From Pocillopora verrucosa (lineage: Eukaryota; Cnidaria; Anthozoa; Scleractinia; Pocilloporidae), in NCBI RefSeq assembly GCF_036669915.1, contig NC_089316.1, positions 26,463,325 to 26,527,324 of the forward strand: DNA of 64,000 bases, in the 5' to 3' direction. The notes under the pieces were generated by a model that saw nothing but the letters and a program-made list of their open reading frames with translations, did not search any database and was not told the origin of the DNA. A program made the position numbers and the translations under genes. Below are positions 47,115-57,506 of the stretch, piece after piece (the first letter of the stretch is position 1; each line of letters begins with the position of its first letter).

Positions 47115-47290
47115 AGTAATTCTCCTTACTGTCTGGCTTACAATTCTTATGGTGTTAGTTCGGAGAATTTGGTATTGGATCAACTGATAATCCCCTCACT
47201 GATATTTTTCTCTATTCTCATCACTTGTTTACTTGATACGATATTGAAATTGTCAGGAGAAATTCTGTTTTGGTCAATCAAGTGAGTTAA
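47115..47290 (-). mobile_element. MITE family 1 copy
   Basis: A reverse copy. The right end, AAGTGAGTTAAAG, is degraded. Confidence 0.6.
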
Positions 47291-47501
47291 AGAAACAGAG
47301 GGAAAAGAAAAACTTAGGACTTTTCGAACACAAAGCTTATTTAGTTAAAGGTATTCTGTTGATTTATCGTTTTGTTTTGAGCTGTACTGAAAAACTTTTA
47401 CGCTTTGAAAAAAACGTATTACGATAGTTAAATATTGAGAACAGCGATCTCGTCAGTTCTCGGGTAAAATCGTAACAATTCTTCAACTCGAGGAAATGAA
47501 C

Positions 47502-47507
47502 TTTATT
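47502..47507 (-). terminator. Poly(A) signal AATAAA for the orphan gene
   Basis: TTTATT on the plus strand, 67 bp past the stop of the minus-strand frame. Confidence 0.5.
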
Positions 47508-47573
47508 TTCCATCGTAAGAGAGGTTTTGTTTTTTGGGGAGTCTATTCCTCTTGGTACTGTTGGGAATTTAAT

Positions 47574-48215
47574 CTACTCCTTGCTAGCTTTTGATCCATT
47601 TATCCAATCGTTGATGTCTTTTTCTTTCTGCGGCGACAAAAATCCCTTACCGCCCGCTGGAAAACACTGAATACCGTTCTGAATAAATAGACAATCCTGA
47701 AGATCTGATTGAGTTCCAAGATTCGGTTGAAATCTTGATTTTCGTGCTGATGTACGTTTGCTCCGTGCTTTATGTGCTCGAATAACCGGTGTCCGTTTGC
47801 TCACAGAAGTATGGTGACTGACAGCGCTTGCTTCCGATCCCATTAACACAGTTGGGGTTGGTACAGGCAGTGCCAAAGTATTTCTGTGACTGTACACTGT
47901 ACAACCATCTTCAATATCAGCAGCTTTTTGTAGTCTAAGAGTAGGCGCTGTTTGTGATGTGTTCGATTCATAACCTGTCAGAAGAATGGGCAGATGAAGC
48001 GAAGGAGGTTCATGGGTTCTGCTGATGACACTGGAGTCGCTGTGGACATGTCCTCTTTCGTTGTTCGCAACATGTTCAGCGTTGGACATCCATAGAATAG
48101 AGTTTACTTCTCTCGCATTACGATAGCTGCTTAACGGCGGTAAAGAAGAATCGATGGCCGAATCTTTTTCAAAACGGAACCAGCGATAGCCTTTGTTATA
48201 GTCATAATTCGCCAT
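47574..48215 (-). CDS. Uncharacterised basic protein, single or terminal exon
   Basis: From ATG at 48215 (MANYDYNKGYRWFRFEKD) the frame gives 213 residues. The open frame extends another 28 codons upstream without an ATG and passes a possible acceptor (GAAAGCTGCAG), so this could instead be a last exon. The N-terminal third is aromatic and charged. The middle is rich in Ser and Thr. Residues about 140-180 are strongly basic (KRTPVIRAHKARSKRTSARK), suggesting nuclear or nucleic-acid contact. The end, PQKEKDINDWINGS, looks helical. A poly(A) signal follows. No family is recognised. The length and local composition argue for a real gene, but there is no homology evidence. Confidence 0.5.
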   Translation of the reverse strand: MANYDYNKGYRWFRFEKDSAIDSSLPPLSSYRNAREVNSILWMSNAEHVANNERGHVHSDSSVISRTHEPPSLHLPILLTGYESNTSQTAPTLRLQKAADIEDGCTVYSHRNTLALPVPTPTVLMGSEASAVSHHTSVSKRTPVIRAHKARSKRTSARKSRFQPNLGTQSDLQDCLFIQNGIQCFPAGGKGFLSPQKEKDINDWINGSKASKE

Positions 48216-49636
48216 GATGTCAAGTTGATCACCATGAAAGATATTTGCCCCCAAAAAACCTTTCCAAGCATTTACTTCACAGTTATCTGCAGCTTTCAAT
48301 AGGAAACATCGATTGAATCGATTATGTCCAATACCAATTATAAAAATGTAAGTCCGCAGTATAAATTTTCATGCAAAGTCACAGATGTTCGCAGCAAACA
48401 TCAAATCAATTTGCGTTTATAGACAGCCTAGCTTTATGTGCCATAATTTCAATGACAAAGGAATGTGAAAAGGGAGCTTTAGGTTGTTCTTAGTTCAACT
48501 ATTGAATACTGTTCGATTGTTTGTTGTGTTCATTATGTTAGAGCCCGTATTGACGTCATGCAGTGATTAAATTTGTTTGATATAAAGGGCACTTTTCGAT
48601 GAATGTCTTACCAAAGTAATCACGAGGCCAATCAGGAGAAAGGAAAATACGTTTAAGAGCCAATGAAAACAAATGAAATGTCTGGAGCGCTGGAAAACAC
48701 TTTGTCGTGTTTCCCAACTCGTCTCAAATCTTCCTGTAAGCGGAGAAACATACGTCCTGCAGTACAAATTACGAGGCCTGCTCGCAAGCTTAACTGACCA
48801 TCCCTGCCTGACAGTAACTGTACCAACACTCTTAGATAATCATCCACCAGTGAATTAAACATTTAATAACTGATCATAAAGGGTTTATGTGTAGAATATC
48901 TAGGAAACAAGAAAAAAGGTATAGCTGAAAAGATCTTTTTCCAAAGATGTCTTAGCTAGTCTCCATTCCCTCTCGCAAAATAGAGAAACAAACAAACAAA
49001 CAGCTATCACAAACGAGTTAAATACTCGGAGAAGCTGTTAGTCACAGGCTACAACAGATTCCGCGCTCCGCTCGACATTCTCTGTCCTATGGGGACTGAG
49101 ATCGGGTTAGCTGGTACTTTGTTCTTTTTCGTTGCTATCTTCAATAGAGTTCTTCTTTGGAACATGTGGATACCAGAACAAAGATTTGGAACGTGCCGAG
49201 CAGATTGAAGATTGCCACATGCCCTGAACGACGTGATAAGCTAACAGCTTGAAGTGTTGGTTGACCCATCTTGCACAGTAAGGATATGGTAAGAAGGAAG
49301 CATTTTGGCACGTACGTGGCAAGGACATTTGCGTCATTCACGCTATCGGATGGTTTAATCTTTGGGATTCGAGCACACTGGAGGCGTTTGGGGGGGGGGG
49401 GGGGAGGGTGAGGCATGACGGGACCATACAGGATTTTTCTTAATAAAGGTTTATAAAATGGTAAAAATATTAAGATCTTATGTAAATAAGATGGTGCTTA
49501 GAAGTGTTTAAAGATCAATTTAAGAGTTTGATAAAAGAGGACGTCTATTTTAGCCAGAGCGCCACCTTTGCTCACCTATATTGTAAAATGATGTTTCAGT
49601 CGGACATCGTGTTTTACTGTTGGCACATAACTCTTT

Positions 49637-49855
49637 CATTAGCAAGATCTCATTAGTTGTCAGTCTCCTTATTTTCTGTTATACAATTCTTATGATGTTA
49701 GAATTTGGTTTTGGATCAACTAATAATCCCTTGATTGATATTTTTCTTTATTCTCATAACTTGTCCATTTGATATTGTAATCCAGTAAATGGCTTGAACC
49801 CGAGGGTGACATCTATCACATGATATTGTATTGATTTTGTACGGAGAAATTCGTA
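49637..49855 (-). mobile_element. MITE family 1 copy, interrupted
   Basis: A reverse copy with the GATCAACTAATAATCCC core. About 45 bp of foreign sequence interrupts it near 49785-49830. Confidence 0.5.
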
Positions 49856-52800
49856 GCGGCTGTGAGTTTGATGTTAGGTGTTTAAGAGGGATGCATTGAC
49901 GGTGACCAAACGTTTATTTTGAAAAGGGTACATGCTTGGAACCCTTCCCCCCCCCCTTCTTCAAGAGTAATGAAAAGTAATGATACCGTCGGGAACAGAA
50001 AGCCTTGCTCTTTTACAATCGCTTTCTTTGATCGGATCACTTCCGGTCTGTCATCGCTTACTTTTAATTTAACTTAGTGGGCTAACATCACGAATATGTC
50101 ATGTTTTCATTCTTACTAAGGAAGGTTGAGTACACTTTATCAACATTTCCTGCCGCGAGGATAAACAATCGTGAGTACCCGTTACTTGTATGCAGATAAT
50201 CCACAACGGTGTAGCTTGTAACCAATATTCAGCACTAAAATGAAAAGAATGTCCATCTGTTACAAGTTTTAACCTCTTTCCACGTTTTGTCCTGTACGCT
50301 TCTTAGAGAGACGCGCGGCTACATGCCAGTTTAACTGAGGTGTTCTAGAACGAGTGATTGAACGCACTATGGTGTTTTTAGACATCAATTCCGCTGTGTA
50401 TCACATTGCGATCCAGGTTAGACTTCCACGTGAAACAACAAAAAGTGTTGTGTTCGAACAGTCCGGTCATCTGGTTGTCGATCTTTGGAGCTGGCGTGGG
50501 TAGAAGACAAGTCATGTCATTAAAAAGATCGAGTTTCGCGAGGAGGAATGAAGAGAAGCTGGCTTAGGAACGTGGATAGGTGGAGGTCATTTCGTTCACG
50601 TCTGTTGCCCATAGAAGTACAAATAACTTAAGTTTGCAGATGCCACGAATGAGGAAGTTTTTATGAGATGCGGGAAACCTGTTAATGTTCATTGTGACAG
50701 GCAAGTCGTAATCAGTCCTTGCGGCTCATTAATGTGTTCTCTACATACAGCGTTTTTGTCTACCAATATTTTCTGAGCTTGAAAACATTTCGCAATTACG
50801 TAAGTATTGCTCTCTTCAATTAAGAACTCCAGAGCCTTCGGGGCTGATTCAATTGTTTCTCATCTCTGATTTGCGCTGGGTCCTGGTCAATTATCTGCGG
50901 CCAATAGCTTGACTTTTAAATCTTCACCTTGAACTGTTATCCTGAAATGGCAGTCGCTGAAAATTGAAACTCACTAAAATGATTTCAACACGGTGGCTTT
51001 TTTTTTAATGTTTACTCTGTCGGTGTGCCAAATATCAGTTATAAGATGCTCTTTCTGGGGAAAGGAGGGTAGAGTGAGACGGGAAGGTGGGATAAGTTTG
51101 TACGGTCTGAAATTGAAATCAAGTTCTGTAGTTACCTTTTTGGTTAGGTTTTTTTGCTGGATTTTGTTCAGGCCTCAAGAGGGGTGGGAGTCAACAATTT
51201 TTGTTGTGGTTTGAAACAGATTCATGGGTTCGAGGGTTATGTGTCGAACCACCCTCGGAATTATTGTAGACTTGCCTTCCCCTCTCTTCCCGATGCTCTC
51301 TTATGTCTGAACGTTCTGAACCCATGGCGCTACTTTATGAAGTTTCAATCATGAGTTTGTAAGAGTATTTATGTCCATCTAAACCAAATTGACAGATCTA
51401 GAAGCTAATAAGAATTTGAACTATTAGCAAACTTACAATCGCCCGAGGTTAAAATATAAGATACATGGAAATCAGAGAGATAATCTTTGGAGGTCATGAA
51501 AAGTGTTTTTCTCACTGTAGTATGTAAAAGAAAAAACAGCATAAAAAGGGGAAATCGGATTACATGGGAAAGAAACGTTAAACGCTGATTAAAAAAAAAT
51601 GTAAAAGGACTCGAAAACTGACGCCAAAAAAATCACAAAGGAGTATAGAAGTGCAAGATGACCTTAGCACCTAGCAAGCCACTGCTGAACAACTTGCATA
51701 TGAAACGATAACCTAGAGAGGCACATGTGTCAAAGACAGTCTCCTTGAGGCAAAATTTTGATGGATTTTACGTTGCATTCGTAACAGCACCACTGTAGGT
51801 CGAGAAAAAGAGTTGTCATGTTTTGACAAGCGAATTTATGACAGGAAATTGAAGTGTTTTCACCTATTAAGTATCAGCCGAGTACCCACCATCGAAAGGT
51901 ATGTGCGTTTGGCTACGAAACAAGCCAGTTGCTTATTCTATCATCCTAAAGTGGTTTTGATTATAAAATAATGGGAATCACGACGAGTCTGGTTTATCAA
52001 AATAAGCACCCACTCGAAATATTGGTAATGAGTTTTACATATACGTAATCCCTTGCGTCAGATGTCGGTTGAAATCAACTTATTTCAGCCAGTGGCAGTG
52101 AAAGGGAAACGTCATAATGGAAATACAGTGAGAGAGGTTTTTTTATACATAATGATATGTTCTTTTAAGGTTAAATATGCGATTGTTTCAAGGAAAAAAA
52201 CAAGGTTGTTTTTTCCAACAGACGCGGGGCACAAAATGTTTTACATTGCCTCGTAAGAGGAGTATTGATTTCAAAGTCTCGCCTAGAATTTTTTGCGGGG
52301 TGGTAAATTTCTTGAATACCGTTTGCATCGAGTGAAAAACATGTATAAAGAGGCGAGGTGTCTCATCAAGTAACCCAGAGAGAACTGTCTTCGGTGATAC
52401 AGAATTCCGTTGCCAAAGTTATCCAACCATCGGGTTTATCAGCAGAAATACATTTGCGAAATAATCTTTCAGAATTCCATACATATCCTTTGCCAAACAC
52501 CTGCTGTGGAAGAAAGGAGTTTGCTGCGTTGAATTTGCTTGGAACACCGGGAGGAAAGAGGAGTGATTATTTTTCCAAAGATCAAGGTAGTGTAGTGTAT
52601 CCATACAGTAGTGTTCAGGTGTTTCAGGTCAGACGTGATAATGACTTTTGCGGTTTGTGCGTTTAATTGTGTAAGGAAATTATTGTCGGACTGATGCAGT
52701 CAACAACCGCTCATGGTCAGAGTTTCGTGCGGTTACAATTACACAGATTCACCGGCTTCAAACGACGCGAAAGTTCAATAACGGAGTTTTATATGCTTCT

Positions 52801-53869
52801 TTCGCAAAACGCTATTAAGTTCAAGCCTCCGATTCATAGATTTATTGCATCCGAAGATGTGTTGTAGAATATCAATGCATTTATCTTTCACAAGAGTTCT
52901 GCTTCAGTCTACAAGACCTTCTTAGTGGTTTCGAGGGCTTTATCGCAAACTGTTTACACTGAGAAAGTATTTAGCGGTCTCATCATTCATCAGAGCTAAG
53001 AAATTCACCTGGGGCGCGCGCTCGTGAATCACACTGAAAACGTGCCAATTTCGATTTAACTCACGTGTCGAAGTTCTGATATCTGGAGATCAAATATGTC
53101 CTTTCCTTCAAAGTTTGTTTATACACCTTTACGGCGAGGATCTATTTATTTAAGGGAATTATCTGATTCAATTTTGATCTCAATGTTGTCAAGTCTACTA
53201 GATTTTGAGAACGAGGCTTCTCTTATTCACGTTCGCGGCTAAGCTCACGTTTTTCAGATTATAACCTGTCACAATTTATTTTTCTATGACCATTTAAAAT
53301 TTACCTAGAATGATGCTTTTGATATAAGTCAGAAATTGTTGAAGTCTCTATTGCGTAATGAGAATCATTTGAAACTTGAAAGACAAATTCACTTTTCTGA
53401 TAAAACAACGTATTTCCCCAACAAAAATATGTAGATTTTTCCGTGCCAAAACGTGTTAAGCATTCACGTTTGGCTCAGTCGATCAATTTCTCATCAGGCG
53501 CATGTGAAAGCTAAAAATAGTGAAAAATGTTTTTACAAGCATTCGAGAATAGCTTAGTTCATTTGAGGAAGCGCAACATGTGAAGCCAGTTGACAGATCA
53601 GAATGTACAGTCACTCAACAAGATGTCCCAGGTTAGGGAGACGGGGGGGGGAGGGGTGGGGGAGCGTCACTCGGCATACTGTCCCGTGTGGCGCTACATT
53701 ATGTCGCATAACACGCAGATATCACCAAAGAGGGTACGATTTCAGGGTTGTGAATCTTCAACAGTACACAGTTTCATTCTTAATCGTCTTAAACCAAACG
53801 TCTGGTATAGAGCTTCGGATAGGCCTTTGGATGGACTTTTGAATGCTTCAGAGGCATACCTCCTTGACC

Positions 53870-54007
53870 AACTTTTTTAGAATTCCCTTCCCCTCCGGGC
53901 ATGCCTAGCATGTTGTGTGGTAATCCCACTTTTTAAATTCTCCCGAACTTTTTTCAAATTCCCTTCCCCTCCGGGCATGCCTAGCATGTTGTGTGGTAAT
54001 CCCAGTA
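53870..54007. repeat. 76-bp tandem duplication
   Basis: Two copies, beginning AACTTTTTT at about 53870 and 53946, share an identical block containing CTCCGGGCATGCCTAGCATG. Confidence 0.85.
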
Positions 54008-55315
54008 AAAATTACCGAAGCGACAGTTGAGATCCCCGATTTCAATAAATAATTCCACAAAATACGGTTAATTTTCACTTCATGTTTAAATTTCTAAGAG
54101 GATTTCAAAGGATAATAACATGATTACAAACTTTCTCTGCGGGAGAAAAGTAAATTCCATAATAGCAATTTGTTTTCAGCAAACAAAATGGTTTAGGAAA
54201 AATAGAACAATTCGTAAAGATTCTTTAAGACGACTTCTAGATCTCTGGAGGATACGACCCCAGGTTCAAAATCGGAGTTTGCAAATTATCCTCTTAAACT
54301 TCTGTTTGCTTTAATCTTGATGTCTGCGAATAATCTGTGATAAAATACATCTACTGCGTATAAGTAACAGTAGTCCTAAAAGATGGATCTCGAAAGCTAT
54401 AAGATTTTTCTTTACGCTTGGTTTTTTTGTTTGCAGTCTCCCTACAAGAATCATTTCTTTGCTTGGTTTCCATCCACAGTTCAAATGAAACTTATATCAT
54501 GACAAGTTGCTAAAATAAAAATATAAAAAAAAGAAATTCAAGATTTGTAAAGTACATATCAGCGTAGAGCTTAAAAAAATTTGGAGTCTGAAGAAAAAAT
54601 TATTTCATAGATTCTGTGTAGTGATTTGTGCGCAAGACCTCAAGGCAAAATTGGCGATGTGTGATCAATTGAATTACCAGCCTTCGTGTGTTTGTACACA
54701 CGATTGAGCAAATTGCACAGTGCCAATAAACAGTTGATGGATTGCAAACATATGAGGCTTTCTCAGTCTTCATAGGGGTTGAAATAACCTTTCAAGAGTT
54801 ACTTGAATGAAATCCTCCGCCTGTGGCGAACACAAGTGACAAAATATGCAACTTTTCGACAGCGCTTTGACAAAGCCAATGATACTCTGGCAAACTGGTG
54901 TTTATCTTTCATCTTTGTTAAGTAAAACAGAAGATCGAATCCACTTAAAATGTACTTGAAATAACCCTGCTAATCCTATCATGAAGCTATTTTGGACTTG
55001 TTGTTGTCGTTTGTGTGGTTTCCAGTCAAGGCTCTATAATTATGTGGTTTACAAAGCATCTGGTTCGAAACATGAGCCAGAAATGTAATACCTTAAAAAG
55101 CCACTCTTCTGAAAGGGCGCGAGCGGAAATTTTTCAAAAGGATGTGGGAGGCTAGGGGGAATTTCCTACACCGGGTCCTTAGGAAAAATCCAGGATGTTT
55201 CATTACTGTTAAATCCGGTTGTGGTGAGAAGATCTCCCTTGATTCCTCTCCATCCTGGGAAATGGTTTTCATTTTGAGAATTTTTAACCTCCGTGGGGCG
55301 AATATCAAATCAATC

Positions 55316-55500
55316 CTTTACTTCCTAACATCAGGATGCATATTCTCCAACTGTTCTCAATGCATTTCCTAAGATGCTGATAAGGAGAATTTGTTTATCA
55401 ATCAAGAGCTCATTTGGTTTTTTATCATTTCCTTTATTCTCGTGACATTGATATGTGATTCAGGGGTGATTTTGTAAGGAGAATTTTGATACTTTGAATT
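55316..55500 (+). mobile_element. Repeat family 2 copy, 3' truncated
   Basis: It matches family 2 from CTAACATCAGGATGCATATTC to GATTTTGTAAGGAG and lacks the usual right end. Confidence 0.65.
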
Positions 55501-56070
55501 TTGTTAGTCTCCTCCTCCAAGAATACCACCTTGGAAAGTTTAGGACCAGAACAACAGCGTTGACGATTTGGAGAATCAAATTTCAAAGGTTATGAAATCG
55601 CAATTTTCTGGTGTCCATTCCTACCTTGATCAGTGTTTGGAATTTCACCTTGAAATGCGTTAATAAAACTCAAATGAGTACGGACGTGCAAGTATTGTGA
55701 TTCGAGCCTCTAACATTGGGCGTGTTTTTTCTGTGATAAACGATGAGTTAAGTGCCTTTTTCCCGGAAGGCTAGTTATATAATATATTACTTACAAACGT
55801 GACTAGCCACTGCTAAAGGGATTACAGCTATCTAAATGCTACGTCCTTTAAATATGACGCTTTACTGAAAGGCAGCCAATCACAAGAGGCACCGATCTCT
55901 TATCACTCGCATATAAATTTTTATATCCACCTCGGCTATTAGATAATTCTTTAAATCTTGTATTGCATGGTCAGATCGTGCATTATTTGGCGAGATTTAC
56001 CATTGAAATAAGGCGCTCTGCAAATCTTAGAGGCGTCGTTGAAAGACGGTCAAATCATAAGAATGTGGCA

Positions 56071-56350
56071 CTGTTTACACGGGCAACTCTCAGGAAGGTA
56101 ATGAAGAAGTTTGTGTGTTTCCAGTGAACAACAATCTCCTAATATCCATTTGTGTTTGAAGGAAGACTCAACGGTCTTTTATCATACTTAAATTTCGTTC
56201 ATATAATACGTGACACTGTTTTCGCGGGCAACAAGGAGGAAGGTCATGAAGAGATTTGTGGGTTTCCAGTGAACAACAACTTTTTAATATCCATTTGTGT
56301 CTCATAGGAAGGCTCAAAGTCTTTTATCATACTTAAATCTCGGTTACGTG
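56071..56350. repeat. Diverged tandem duplication, about 140-bp unit
   Basis: Copies at about 56071-56211 and 56212-56350 share TTTCCAGTGAACAACAA, AATATCCATTTGTGT and CTTTTATCATACTTAAAT in the same order. Confidence 0.8.
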
Positions 56351-57149
56351 TATTGTTATAAACTTTTAGCCAGTCTATATGGCGAGCGGCTCTGGGTTAA
56401 TGTCTGTTTAAACGATTTTCATTCCCACCAAAACAAGTTCATTTTTTTTAGGGGTTGCAAAATTTTTTTCACTTCGTTCAAAGAACTGAGTGGATTAACA
56501 AGACTTGGAAATCATAACCATGGTAGCTGTCATTTAGAAGTGTTTGTGATTATGGAGAATTTTTTTTATTGAAAATCTCTGGAAGGTATTAACAGGGATT
56601 CAATAAGTAGTCGAACTTAGTAATCCATAACGGCATTCATGAAATTTGTCACATCCAGAGTATGATTAGTAATGATTGTACTTGAATATGAAAGCGATCA
56701 TCGCAGTAATGCACACTACTTGAGTAGTAGTGAAAATAAGATTGATTGTACTCAAATAGAATCAGTTTGTGTCGTGTTATTTTATTGATGATGAAAATGG
56801 TGTAAGCTATAATCAAAATAATCAAAACCGCAATTAATGTAAAAAAAAAACTCTAATTTTCCTAGCCAGCAAAAATATGCGATAATTCAATGTCTGTCCA
56901 AATTTTTAAAATTCTCTCAAATCAAACCCTTGAATGTTTGTAAGTTATAACCAACTTGAATCGGCGAAGCTTAGATTTGATAAATTCTTCCTTTTTGTTA
57001 TCCAGAAATGAGATTAGAGCAGTTAAGACGGGGGTGTATCGTTGAATTTGTTTTCTTCAGGAAATTGCGACATACAACGAACTTGAATTTTTCTTTGGCA
57101 GAGTCGGAACATTTTTTTGGTTTCTTCGGTTTCTTTTAAATTAGGTACG

Positions 57150-57275
57150 AGATTTTGGTAACAAACAGATCAAGGTAACAATTTCTACCTGATGAGTCTT
57201 CTCTTTACCTGTTTGCTGAATAATCTATGGATATTATAGGGAGAAGTTACATTTTAATCACTTTTAAAAGGGTTA
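57150..57275 (+). mobile_element. Repeat family 3 copy, partial
   Basis: The right half of family 3, ending CACTTTTAAAAGGGTTAA, just upstream of the GTPase gene. Confidence 0.5.
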
Positions 57276-57451
57276 ATGTAAGAGTCGAGAAAACTCGAAG
57301 AGGAATGAGAACGGGTAAAACATGAGAAAGTCGAAGTGGTTTGCCAATGAAGAACCAAAAAAAATGTAGGAAAATTTTTCCGTTATACACAATTAAGTGA
57401 CGTGTCATTTCTAATCCACTAATGAATTCATTGTTGTCTGTTCTTTTCAGG

Positions 57452-57506
57452 AGCCCGCTGTAATTATTAACCCTGTGCGAACTGTTGGCCGGGCGAGGAC
57501 CAGACC
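57452..57506 (+). promoter_or_regulatory. 5' untranslated start of the GTPase coding exon, after a splice acceptor
   Basis: A strong acceptor (GTCTGTTCTTTTCAG) ends at 57451. The sequence from there to the ATG has an in-frame TAA, so it is untranslated and an upstream noncoding exon is implied. Confidence 0.55.

Larger units (their letters stand above)
46152..47573. other. Intergenic region with three repeat copies
   Basis: No gene is seen. It is largely made of a family 2 copy and two family 1 copies between the convergent POLR3K gene and the orphan gene. Confidence 0.6.
48216..57430. other. Long gene-poor stretch
   Basis: About 9.2 kb with no supported gene; the open frames are short and lack family motifs. 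It contains repeat copies at 49637-49855, 55316-55500 and 57150-57275, a 13-base G run near 49390, a G-rich tract near 53643, and local duplications at 53870-54007 and 56071-56350. Confidence 0.5.

Noticed and set aside
50370-50418. Short ATG-to-donor stretch that could be a first exon
   Set aside because: Only 16 codons and a weak GTTAGA donor, with no downstream partner exon found.
52358-52666. 102-codon plus-strand frame
   Set aside because: No motif, poor start context and no flanking splice sites; probably chance.
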